From Flavobacterium geliluteum (lineage in GTDB: Bacteria > Bacteroidota > Bacteroidia > Flavobacteriales > Flavobacteriaceae), in assembly GCF_017948595.1 (NCBI RefSeq), contig NZ_JAGFBV010000013.1, positions 50,075-114,074 of the forward strand: DNA of 64,000 nucleotides. Reading direction: 5' to 3'. Positions 8,944 through 16,753 of this stretch are shown here, in pieces (position 1 is the stretch's first letter; the number at the start of each line of letters is the position of its first letter). Both the position numbers and the translations under genes were made by a program. The notes below the pieces were generated by a model, which had not been told where the DNA came from, did not search any database, and saw nothing but the letters and a program-made list of their open reading frames with translations.

Positions 8944-11409
8944 ATGAAACCCAAAACACCAATGAAAAAATTGAAATTTGCTGTATTACTTGTATTTCTT
9001 TTTACAAGTTTTTACAACTACGCTCAACAAGCACCATTACCCAAAAACAAAGTTAAAGTTACCGGAAAAGTTTTCGAAAAAGTAAGCAAACAACCTCTTG
9101 AATATGCCACGATCTCTATCATGGCAGCCAATGACACGAAAGTTATTGCAGGAGGGATCACCAACCCAAAAGGTGAATTTGAAGTAGCCGTTGCACCAGG
9201 AATATATGATATTAAGATTGAATTTATCTCTTTTAAAGCAACAGAAATTAAGCAAAAAAGCATTGAAAGCGACACTAATCTTGGTGCCGTAAATCTTTCT
9301 GAAGATGCGGCACAATTGAATGAAGTTGTCATTCGTGCAGAAAAATCAACGGTAGAAATTAAACTGGACAAAAAAGTATATAACGTAGGTCAGGATATGA
9401 TGGTAAAAGGCGGAACCGTAAGCGATGTTCTGGACAATGTACCATCTGTTTCTGTAGATACAGAAGGAAATGTAAGTTTAAGAGGAAGTGACAATATTCG
9501 AATATTAATTGACGGAAGACCTTCTAACGCAATTAATATGGCAGAAGCGTTGCGTCAGCTTCCGGCAGATGCTATTGATAAAGTAGAAGTGATTACCAAT
9601 CCATCAGCTCGTTATGATGCAGAAGGAGGATCAGGATTAATTAATATCATTCTTAAAAAAGGTAAAAACCAAGGTTTTAACGGAACTTTTATTGCCTCAA
9701 CTGGTATACCAGAAACGTACGGTTTAAGCGCTAATTTAAATTATAAAACTGAAAAATTAAATTACTTTACAACTGCTGGTTACAACTACAGAACCAATGA
9801 AGGTCGCGGTAAAACTGATTCAGAATATTTTAACGAAGACGGCACAACTAAAAACTTTTTGGATGAAGACCGTGATACCAAAAGAATCAGAGACGGTTTT
9901 AATGCAAGAGCGGGATTGGAATGGACCATTACCCCTACTACTTTTTGGACCAACTCTATTAATTATCAAAATAATACCGGAGAAGACAGAGACTTGATCA
10001 ATTATAATAATTATGATGCCTCTCGTAATTTTACAGGTGCTACTTTTCGATTGAATGACGGAAATACCAGTAGCGAAAATGTAGAATATAGCTCAAATTT
10101 GATCAAAAACTTTAATAATGAAGGCCATAAATTAACTGCCGATCTATCGATTTCAAGAAATACAGACGATAGCAACAGTCTTATTACGGGTACAGATGAT
10201 TTTAACAATACGTTAAATGATCAGGTTCAAAAACAAGTTCAGTTGCAGGCAGATTATGTTTTACCAATCGGCGAAGGAAGTCAGTTTGAAGCAGGATACA
10301 AAGGAAACTTTGCCGATTTGAACAATGAATATTATGTTCTTGACGAAAACGGTACCGCACTTCCAAATTTATCCAATACGTTAGAGTATAAAGAAAACAT
10401 CAATGCAATCTACACTCAGTACGGCTTCAAAGTAAATAAATTCTCTTATTTATTTGGTTTACGCTGGGAGGATACCAATATTCAGGTTAACCTTTTAGAT
10501 ACAAATGATTTTAATACTAAAAAATACAACAACTTGTTTCCAAGTGCATTTGTTAGTTATGAAATTTCAGATCAAAGTAATTTCACTGTCAGCTACAGTA
10601 AACGTCTGTCAAGACCAAGAGGACGTTTCATGAATCCTGCAGTAAATTATTCAAGTAATATCAATATTTTTCAAGGAAATCCGGATCTGGATCCCTCTTT
10701 AACTGACAAATATGACGTTGGTTATCTCAAACGTTGGGAAAAAGTAACCTTTAATACTTCTGCTTATTATGAAGATACTAAAGATGTTTTCAGTTTTGTG
10801 AGATCTCCTACTGGTGAAGAAGTAAATGGTGTTCCTGTCATTTTAAGCAGACCTATCAACTTAGGAAAAGAGCAAAAATTTGGTTTCGAATTCACATTAA
10901 ATTATACACCTTTTAAATGGTGGAGATTAAATAGTAACTTCAATCTTTATAACGTAAAAACCAGTGGAGAAAACAGCTATACAGATGCCAATGGAGAACT
11001 TGTCGTTCAAAATCTTGACAACAAAGCCAATACATGGTTTGCTAGAATCAGCTCAAAAGTTACATTGCCTTATAAAATTGACTGGCAGTTAACAGGCGTG
11101 TACAACGGAGAACAAAAAACAGCCCAAGGTAAAAATCTAGGACAATTTGGAATGAACACTTCATTTAGCAAAGATATTTTAAAAGAACAGGCAACAGTCG
11201 CCTTCAATGTTAGTGATATTTTCAATTCTCGTGTCATGAGGTCTTATACCTATCTTGAAAATCAAACCTCTTATGGCGAAATGCAGTTTCGCAGACGACA
11301 GATCAACTTATCGTTTACGTACCGTTTCAACAAAAAGAAAACCGATAGAGATAAAAATGCTCCTAAAAACGGTAATGACGAAAACGGAGGTGGTGAATTT
11401 CCAGGATAA
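8944..11409 (+). CDS. TonB-dependent receptor-like outer membrane beta-barrel protein
   Basis: An 821-aa outer-membrane protein. After a signal peptide there is a CarboxypepD_reg-like beta-sandwich (about residues 37-115: 'VTGKVFEKVSKQPLEYATI'), a plug domain (about 125-235: 'LDNVPSVSVDTEGNVSLRG', 'IRILIDGRPS') and a long aromatic-rich barrel of the OMP_b-brl_3 type. Such proteins import or bind unknown ligands. No SusD partner is adjacent. A second in-frame ATG at 8962 (MKKLKFAVL) gives a cleaner signal peptide and may be the real start. A strong terminator follows. Confidence 0.85.
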   Translation: MKPKTPMKKLKFAVLLVFLFTSFYNYAQQAPLPKNKVKVTGKVFEKVSKQPLEYATISIMAANDTKVIAGGITNPKGEFEVAVAPGIYDIKIEFISFKATEIKQKSIESDTNLGAVNLSEDAAQLNEVVIRAEKSTVEIKLDKKVYNVGQDMMVKGGTVSDVLDNVPSVSVDTEGNVSLRGSDNIRILIDGRPSNAINMAEALRQLPADAIDKVEVITNPSARYDAEGGSGLINIILKKGKNQGFNGTFIASTGIPETYGLSANLNYKTEKLNYFTTAGYNYRTNEGRGKTDSEYFNEDGTTKNFLDEDRDTKRIRDGFNARAGLEWTITPTTFWTNSINYQNNTGEDRDLINYNNYDASRNFTGATFRLNDGNTSSENVEYSSNLIKNFNNEGHKLTADLSISRNTDDSNSLITGTDDFNNTLNDQVQKQVQLQADYVLPIGEGSQFEAGYKGNFADLNNEYYVLDENGTALPNLSNTLEYKENINAIYTQYGFKVNKFSYLFGLRWEDTNIQVNLLDTNDFNTKKYNNLFPSAFVSYEISDQSNFTVSYSKRLSRPRGRFMNPAVNYSSNINIFQGNPDLDPSLTDKYDVGYLKRWEKVTFNTSAYYEDTKDVFSFVRSPTGEEVNGVPVILSRPINLGKEQKFGFEFTLNYTPFKWWRLNSNFNLYNVKTSGENSYTDANGELVVQNLDNKANTWFARISSKVTLPYKIDWQLTGVYNGEQKTAQGKNLGQFGMNTSFSKDILKEQATVAFNVSDIFNSRVMRSYTYLENQTSYGEMQFRRRQINLSFTYRFNKKKTDRDKNAPKNGNDENGGGEFPG

Positions 11410-11426
11410 GCTTACCCAACAGACAT

Positions 11427-11461
11427 AAAAAAAAGGACTCGTATAAACGGGTCCTTTTTTT
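11427..11461. terminator. Bidirectional terminator
   Basis: GGACTCGT (11435-11442) and ACGGGTCC (11447-11454) form the stem core with one G-T pair, flanked by an A-run and a T-run. It serves the convergent genes on both sides. Confidence 0.85.
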
Positions 11462-11478
11462 ATGAAATCAATTCAAAA

Positions 11479-11649
11479 TTAAATTGATTGTTCTTGCTTT
11501 TTCTTTGCTCTTTTCTCTTTGATCATCTCCCAGCTTGCCCCCGTTACCCAATAGCCAACGAAACCAACTAAGAAAAACATCAACCAAAACCCTATAGTTA
11601 GTATGGTCAAGAAAAGTAAAAAACCTAAGTACTGTGAAAATTCAAACAT
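11479..11649 (-). CDS. Small single-domain membrane protein
   Basis: 56 aa from the ATG at 11649 (MFEFSQYLG). There are one or two hydrophobic segments (about residues 8-36, 'FLLFLTILTIGFWLMFFLVG') and a basic Lys/Arg tail (KEKRAKKKQEQSI). The longer reading from 11679 starts at a TTG that is part of the -7 promoter box, so it can be dismissed. Function unknown; conserved small membrane proteins of this kind occur in flavobacteria. Confidence 0.6.
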   Translation of the reverse strand: MFEFSQYLGFLLFLTILTIGFWLMFFLVGFVGYWVTGASWEMIKEKRAKKKQEQSI

Positions 11650-11676
11650 GTTTTCCGGAATTTTTGAATGTAAGTA

Positions 11677-11707
11677 CAAATGTATGTTTTAAATTTTTCG
11701 TTAGCAA
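11677..11707 (-). promoter_or_regulatory. Promoter of the small membrane protein gene
   Basis: On the minus strand TTG (11707-11705), a 20-nt spacer and TACATTTG (11684-11677) match the Bacteroidota consensus. The ATG is 27 nt downstream. Confidence 0.6.
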
Positions 11708-11827
11708 TAAAAACCAAATCAATTTTTATAAAATCACAATAATCCGTATATTTAAACTCATTTTAAATAAGCTTTTCTTTCGATTATTTTTTAATTAACT
11801 AAATCACAAGAATATGAGTGTTTTCAG

Positions 11828-11907
11828 GAGCTGTTTCCTGCTGTCCCCTGTATCTTTTCCTGTCTAAAGAAGCCAGAAAAAGGATGCCGGTCCCATCAGG
11901 GCTAGGA
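11828..11907. repeat. GC-rich interspersed flavobacterial-type repeat
   Basis: An island of about 80 nt, noticeably richer in G+C than its surroundings. It begins AGCTGTTTCCTGCTGTCC and ends with GGTCCCATCAGGGCTAGG, with an imperfect inverted repeat (ATCTTTTCCTG against CCAGAAAAAGGAT) in the middle. I recall very similar elements, with the same two ends and a variable central stem, scattered in Flavobacterium intergenic regions. No coding potential is seen. It lies in the 383-nt gap before fumC. Confidence 0.5.
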
Positions 11908-11964
11908 CACTTGTTTTCATAATAAAATTTATTCAATACTATCTGGTTGAGCGATTTCATAAAT

Positions 11965-12027
11965 TACAGATAACATTTTAGAGAGTACAGACAACATTTC
12001 ACAAATTACAGATAACATTTTACAAAA
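11965..12027 (+). repeat. Three tandem 21-nt direct repeats upstream of fumC
   Basis: Units start at 11965, 11986 and 12007, each with the core TACAGAYAACATTTYA; the period is exactly 21 nt (two helical turns). The array ends 6 nt before the fumC ATG, so it covers the leader or promoter. No TAnnTTTG box is evident here. Confidence 0.75.
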
Positions 12028-12032
12028 AAATC

Positions 12033-13418
12033 ATGAAATACAGAATAGAAAAAGACACCATGGGCGAAGTTCAGGTTCCGGCAGACAAATATTGGGGAGC
12101 CCAAACCGAACGTTCAAGAAACAATTTCAAAATTGGCGCAGCAGCCTCTATGCCGCAAGAAATAATAGAAGGTTTTGCTTATCTTAAAAAAGCTGCCGCA
12201 TTTGCCAATACCGATTTAGGTGTTTTACCCGCCGAAAAAAAAGACGCTATTGCAGCAGTTTGCGACGAAATTTTGGCAGGCCAACTACACGATCAATTTC
12301 CTTTGGTTATTTGGCAAACAGGGTCAGGAACACAAAGTAATATGAATATCAATGAAGTCATTGCCAATCGTGCGCAAGTCCTTAAAGGCTTTAATATTGG
12401 CGAAGGCGAACCTTTTATAAAAGCCAACGACGATGTCAATAAATCGCAATCTTCCAACGATACTTTTCCTACTGCGATGCACATTGCAGCTTACAAAATG
12501 GTCGTAGAAACGACCCTTCCGGGAGTTGAAAAATTAAGAGATACATTACACCAAAAAGCAACCGAATTTAAAGATGTTGTAAAAATAGGCCGCACCCATC
12601 TTATGGATGCCACGCCACTAACATTAGGACAAGAAATTTCTGGCTATGCAGCGCAATTGAGTTACGGCATCAAAGCGCTTAAAAATACTTTAGCACATTT
12701 ATCAGAAATCGCTTTAGGAGGAACTGCTGTAGGAACAGGACTTAACGCACCAGAAGGCTACGATGTAAAAGTGGCCACATATATTGCACAATTTACCAAT
12801 CATCCTTTTGTAACTGCCGAAAACAAGTTTGAAGCTTTGGCCGCCCACGATGCCATTGTAGAAACGCATGGAGCATTAAAACAATTGGCGGTTTCTCTAA
12901 ATAAAATAGCCAATGACATTAGAATGCTGGCTTCTGGACCACGCTCTGGAATTGGCGAAATTCATATTCCTGAAAACGAACCAGGGTCTTCTATCATGCC
13001 CGGAAAAGTAAATCCAACACAATGCGAAGCGCTGACTATGGTTTGCGCACAAGTGATCGGGAACGATGTTGCTATTGCCGTGGGCGGTATGCAAGGTCAT
13101 TACGAACTCAATGTTTTTAAACCGATGATGGCTGCAAACTTCCTGCAATCAGCGCGACTATTAGGAGATGCATGTGTGTCTTTTGATGAACATTGCGCTC
13201 AGGGAATTGAACCCAACTACAAAAGAATCAAAGAATTAGTAGACAACTCTCTCATGCTCGTAACGGCATTGAACACAAAAATAGGATATTATAAAGCCGC
13301 TGAAATCGCCCAAACTGCGCACAAAAACGGAACTACTCTTAAAGAAGAAGCCGTTCGTTTAGGTTATGTCACCTCCGAAGATTTTGATGCTTGGGTGAAA
13401 CCTGAGGAGATGGCTTAG
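12033..13418 (+). CDS. fumC: Class II fumarate hydratase
   Basis: A 461-aa cytosolic TCA-cycle enzyme that interconverts fumarate and malate without an iron-sulfur cluster. The fumarase/aspartase signature [11 protein letters not shown] is at about residues 317-327, the substrate-binding 'GSGTQSNMN' near 98-106 and the '[11 protein letters not shown]' catalytic region near 185. Length is normal (about 465). It stands alone, with unusual repeats on both sides: three 21-nt repeats in the leader and a heptamer array just after the stop codon. Confidence 0.96.
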   Translation: MKYRIEKDTMGEVQVPADKYWGAQTERSRNNFKIGAAASMPQEIIEGFAYLKKAAAFANTDLGVLPAEKKDAIAAVCDEILAGQLHDQFPLVIWQTGSGTQSNMNINEVIANRAQVLKGFNIGEGEPFIKANDDVNKSQSSNDTFPTAMHIAAYKMVVETTLPGVEKLRDTLHQKATEFKDVVKIGRTHLMDATPLTLGQEISGYAAQLSYGIKALKNTLAHLSEIALGGTAVGTGLNAPEGYDVKVATYIAQFTNHPFVTAENKFEALAAHDAIVETHGALKQLAVSLNKIANDIRMLASGPRSGIGEIHIPENEPGSSIMPGKVNPTQCEALTMVCAQVIGNDVAIAVGGMQGHYELNVFKPMMAANFLQSARLLGDACVSFDEHCAQGIEPNYKRIKELVDNSLMLVTALNTKIGYYKAAEIAQTAHKNGTTLKEEAVRLGYVTSEDFDAWVKPEEMA

Positions 13419-13427
13419 TTGCAATTG

Positions 13428-13523
13428 TTCAGGTTTCAGGTTTCAGGTTTCAGGTTTCAGGTTTCAGGTTTCAGGTTTCAGGTTTCAGGTTTCAGGTTTC
13501 AGGTTTCAGGTTTCAGGTTTCAG
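13428..13523. repeat. TTTCAGG heptanucleotide tandem array (about 13.7 copies)
   Basis: 96 nt of uninterrupted TTTCAGG units begin 10 nt after the fumC stop codon. A diverged inverse copy (GAAACCTGAAAC...CTTGAAAC) lies at about 13593-13622, beyond the terminator, so the two could pair across it. A perfect short-unit array is expected to vary in copy number between strains. Confidence 0.95.
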
Positions 13524-13530
13524 CCCTATA

Positions 13531-13567
13531 AAAAAATCCCATCCGTTAAACGAATGGGATTTTTTTT
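13531..13567. terminator. Bidirectional terminator between fumC and the next gene
   Basis: AAAAAATCCCAT(C)CGTT pairs with AACG(A)ATGGGATTTTTT with a single mismatch, and has A- and T-runs outside. Confidence 0.85.
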
Positions 13568-13645
13568 ACGCTATTTGTCTAGTCCACTAACTTGAAACCT
13601 GAAACTTTTTAAACTTGAAACTTCTTTTCTAAAAAACTAGAAACT

Positions 13646-14848
13646 TTATTTTCCATCCACATAATCCTGCAGATAGCTAAATCTTGGCGTTAGTTTTCCT
13701 TTTTCGGTGATTTTGGCTCTTTCTAGAATTCCGTCTTTATCACCATTGAAGAAAGCAGGAATCACATGCTCCATAAACTGTTCTCCAAAACCTTCGCTGG
13801 CGTCTTTCGGAATTTCGCAAGGCAAATTATCAACAGCCATCACGACCACTGCGGCAGGATGAAAAACATCTACTTCTTTATTTTCTAATGGCCAATAACC
13901 GTACAGAGGTTCTGCAATCGTAGAAGAACGAAGTGTGCAGGCAATTGGTCCATCTACATCGCAAGAAATATCTGCTACTACTTTTATTTTGCAATCGCTT
14001 GCATTTAACATTTGCTGAGTTAAAATCATTGGAGCTCCACTTCCGTGAAAGTGTCCAGCAAAATAAACATCAGAAACTTTTGTGAATCTTTCAAAATCAG
14101 AAACATATGCTTCGGGATGCGCTATAAAATCATCAAAACCAAGCACTTGACCATCCAATCGTTTGTTGTAGTCTAAAACATCTAATTGCACATAAACTGG
14201 TTGTGTATAATTTTTTGTCAGGTAATTTTCAGTAGTAATTTCTTTAACTTTTATTGCTTTTAAAATTTCAACTGCTCCGCTTCCTACTTTTCCAGTTCCT
14301 GTAAGAACAAATTTTAAAGGCGGCAACGTAATGCGCTTCAATTGCATGATCAAAGCATCTTTGCCTGCAAGTGTTTCCGCTTTTGGCAGTTTAAATAATT
14401 CAAATTTTATTCCAAATGCACGAATTCCGTTATATACTCCTACCATTCCGGCATATTTTCCAAAACCAATCAAACGACGATTTTGCTCATCTACGATTGT
14501 TTCATGATCATATAAATCTATTTTTTTGTCCAAAATAGCTTGCAAGAGCTTTCTGTTATAAGGTTGTTTTTTTATGGTATGAGAAAAAAAGAAATACGCC
14601 TTGTTTGGAATTAAATTTTCTACCGGAACTTCTTTCACACCAAATAATACATCACAGTCAGAAAGATCATCGGTAACAGTAATCCCAAAACTTTGGTATT
14701 GAAGATCAGAAAAAATTCGAATATCAGAGCTTTCCACTTCAATGGAAGCTTCATTATATTGTTGTTTCAGTTTTGCCAATTCTTCCGGAGCAAAAACAAC
14801 TCTACGATCTGGTGGGCTTTTTCTTTCTTTTATGATTCCAAACTTCAT
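13646..14848 (-). CDS. NAD-dependent saccharopine/alanine dehydrogenase-like enzyme
   Basis: A 400-aa protein whose N-terminus, 'KFGIIKERKSPPDRRVVFAP', is the AlaDh/PNT N-terminal domain, with an NAD-binding Rossmann region around 'FVLTGTGKVGSGAVEIL' (about residue 180). The layout matches lysine-forming saccharopine dehydrogenase (LYS1-like) and alanine dehydrogenase relatives found in Bacteroidota. The reaction is probably NAD-linked oxidative deamination of an amino acid or saccharopine-type compound, but the substrate cannot be settled from sequence alone. It is a single gene, convergent with fumC. Confidence 0.75.
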   Translation of the reverse strand: MKFGIIKERKSPPDRRVVFAPEELAKLKQQYNEASIEVESSDIRIFSDLQYQSFGITVTDDLSDCDVLFGVKEVPVENLIPNKAYFFFSHTIKKQPYNRKLLQAILDKKIDLYDHETIVDEQNRRLIGFGKYAGMVGVYNGIRAFGIKFELFKLPKAETLAGKDALIMQLKRITLPPLKFVLTGTGKVGSGAVEILKAIKVKEITTENYLTKNYTQPVYVQLDVLDYNKRLDGQVLGFDDFIAHPEAYVSDFERFTKVSDVYFAGHFHGSGAPMILTQQMLNASDCKIKVVADISCDVDGPIACTLRSSTIAEPLYGYWPLENKEVDVFHPAAVVVMAVDNLPCEIPKDASEGFGEQFMEHVIPAFFNGDKDGILERAKITEKGKLTPRFSYLQDYVDGK

Positions 14849-14901
14849 TTATACAGCTTTAATATAATTAATTAATATAACTTTTTTAATCTAATTTGTT
14901 T

Positions 14902-14909
14902 CAAATATA
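14902..14909 (-). promoter_or_regulatory. -7 promoter box of the saccharopine dehydrogenase-like gene
   Basis: TATATTTG on the minus strand (plus strand CAAATATA), 53 nt upstream of the ATG. No clear -33 TTG at standard spacing. Confidence 0.45.
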
Positions 14910-15068
14910 ACAAATTTAGTTAAATTTTTATTTTCCTCTACTAAATTTAAAAATGCAAAAGCCTTTATAATCTGATGCACAAACAAATAGATAAAAATGG
15001 ATTAATAAAATTGTCTAATCAACCTTAGAAACTTCACAAAAACGATAAAACATAACTATTGAATTCTA

Positions 15069-15076
15069 TATATTTG
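15069..15076 (+). promoter_or_regulatory. -7 promoter box of the serine hydrolase gene
   Basis: TATATTTG lies 13 nt before the ATG at 15090 and 19 nt before a second ATG at 15096. The very short leader favours 15096, but both starts are possible. Confidence 0.45.
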
Positions 15077-15089
15077 TTTTTAAAGAACG

Positions 15090-16295
15090 ATGCAAATGAA
15101 TTTCCTTAAAAAAACAAATATACCACAAATACTTTTCCTAATTTTAGTTTTAAGTAGTTGCGGGAACAATAATAAACCTAAAGAAAAAACCGTCTCAACG
15201 ATAGAAGATACGCTCCCTAAAATGAAACCTTTAGGTCGCGAAAAAAGATTACCAGCCAATTATATTCATTCGATAAAAGGAAGTATAAATCATTTTTACA
15301 CCAAAAACTGGCCCAACAATAGCATGAACGGAAGCTTTTTGGTGGCTAGAAACGGTCATATTCTCTTTGAAAGGTACAATGGTTACGCCAATAAAAACGA
15401 AGGCACTAAGATAACCGCTACTACTCCTGTACACATTGCATCTGTAACTAAAGTTTTGACGGCGACTGCGGTTTTAAAATTGGTCAATGCGGGAAAAATT
15501 ATTTTAGATCAAAAAGTAAATACGATTCTGAAGACATTTCCTTATGATGAATGTACGATTAGAATGTTGTTAAGCCACCGAAGCGGGATGCGAAACTACG
15601 CCTATTTTACAGACAGGGACAAATCGGTTTGGGACAGGCACAATCAATTAACAAATAAAGACATTCTGGAGATTCTGGCCACCAAGAACATAGGTTTAGA
15701 AGCTCCTGTTGGTACTCGTTTTGCATATTGCAACACCAATTATGCTATGTTGGCACTGATTATCGAAAAGATTACCGGACTTAGCTACAAAGAAGCCATG
15801 TATCAGATGATTTTTAAGCCTCTGAACATGACAAATACCTATGTTTTTGATAACGAAAAAGACAGAGAAAAAATAGTGCCATCGTATAAAGGGAATAATG
15901 CCGAAATTGGTTTTGATTATCTGGATTGTGTGTATGGCGATAAAAATATTTTTTCTACACCGAGAGATTTATTAAAATTTGATCGTGCGAGAAATTCACC
16001 CGATTTTCTAAAACCTGCTTTGCTCAAAGAAGTATATACAGGTTACAGCAACGAACGACAAGGACAAAAAAACTATGGATTAGGAATTAGGATGATTAAC
16101 TGGGAGACCGGACAGAATTTCTATTTTCATAACGGTTGGTGGCACGGAAATACTTCTTCATACATTACATTGATGAAAGAGCACGTTACTATTATTGCCT
16201 TATCAAATAAAATGACTCGAAAAACGTATGCTATTCGCAAATTAGCGCCGATTTTTGGCGACTATCCGTTTAAATTTAAGGAAGAAGCGGAATAA
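15090..16295 (+). CDS. Serine hydrolase, class C beta-lactamase/penicillin-binding-protein fold, lipoprotein
   Basis: A 401-aa protein with a lipoprotein signal (lipobox 'LSSC', Cys near residue 28). The beta-lactamase-related fold is shown by the S-x-x-K motif in 'IASVTKVLT' (about residues 115-118) and the Y-x-N motif in 'FAYCNTNYAM'. A third motif (HNGWWHG) takes the place of KTG near residue 350. Members act as DD-peptidases or esterases in the envelope; nothing points specifically to antibiotic resistance. It is a single gene ending 64 nt before ssrA. Confidence 0.8.
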   Translation: MQMNFLKKTNIPQILFLILVLSSCGNNNKPKEKTVSTIEDTLPKMKPLGREKRLPANYIHSIKGSINHFYTKNWPNNSMNGSFLVARNGHILFERYNGYANKNEGTKITATTPVHIASVTKVLTATAVLKLVNAGKIILDQKVNTILKTFPYDECTIRMLLSHRSGMRNYAYFTDRDKSVWDRHNQLTNKDILEILATKNIGLEAPVGTRFAYCNTNYAMLALIIEKITGLSYKEAMYQMIFKPLNMTNTYVFDNEKDREKIVPSYKGNNAEIGFDYLDCVYGDKNIFSTPRDLLKFDRARNSPDFLKPALLKEVYTGYSNERQGQKNYGLGIRMINWETGQNFYFHNGWWHGNTSSYITLMKEHVTIIALSNKMTRKTYAIRKLAPIFGDYPFKFKEEAE

Positions 16296-16338
16296 AAAAT
16301 TTCTGAAAGATTTATTACAAAACTAAGTTCAAAAAGTC

Positions 16339-16346
16339 TAAATTTG
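16339..16346 (+). promoter_or_regulatory. -7 promoter box of ssrA
   Basis: TAAATTTG lies 14 nt upstream of the mature tmRNA 5' end, consistent with transcription starting just before the mature end. Confidence 0.55.
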
Positions 16347-16359
16347 CAAACTCATTTTT

Positions 16360-16753
16360 GGGGTCGACTGGTTTTGACAGCAAGTCGAATTGGAAAGTAA
16401 GCACGTCGAGCATTGAGACCTTGCTCGTAAATATAAGATCTTACACTTTTACACGGCGAAAATAACTACGCTTTAGCTGCATAATCCGAATTATAGTAAG
16501 ATTAAGCCACGTTCCTATCAGATAGGAAAGCTGGATTCTCCTTGAAAGCCTTGGTTTGTGGCGGTCAGTACAGGGGAACCGTAAAAATAGACCTAGATTA
16601 TCACTAGCTTTGGGTGGTTTTCGAAATTAAGAAGCTAAGTAGTATGTGGCTGTTTCTGGCCCAGCATACTATCGAAAATCTAATCAGGAAATAAACGTGT
16701 AGAAAGCTCTTTAGTTGCTTGTTTGGACCCGGGTTCGATTCCCGGCGACTCCA
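16360..16753 (+). ncRNA. ssrA: Transfer-messenger RNA (tmRNA)
   Basis: The tRNA-like ends GGGGTCG (16360-16366) and CGACTCC (16746-16752) pair with one G-U, and the T-arm GGGTTCGATTCCC is intact. The discriminator is A16753 and no CCA is encoded. The tag reading frame 16455-16484 (GGC GAA ... GCA TAA) encodes GENNYALAA, ending in the usual proteolysis signal. tmRNA with SmpB rescues stalled ribosomes and tags the nascent protein. The 3' end is the apparent integration site of a mobile island: a recombinase gene overlaps the last 43 nt on the other strand. Confidence 0.97.
16711..16753. other. Putative attachment site (attL) in the 3' end of ssrA
   Basis: The last 43 nt of ssrA also encode the C-terminus and stop codon of the island recombinase on the opposite strand. 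tRNA and tmRNA 3' ends are classic integration targets. The exact crossover dinucleotide cannot be read here. I found no second copy of this segment in the window, so attR should lie beyond 64,000. Confidence 0.6.

Noticed and set aside
13428..13523. Tandem heptamers as a CRISPR array
   Set aside because: The units are 7 nt and contiguous, without spacers, and no cas gene is present.
16711..16753. 'GVAGNRTRVQTSN' as a functional protein domain
   Set aside because: It is the antisense translation of a tRNA-like T-arm and acceptor stem, seen whenever a frame runs into a tRNA or tmRNA end.
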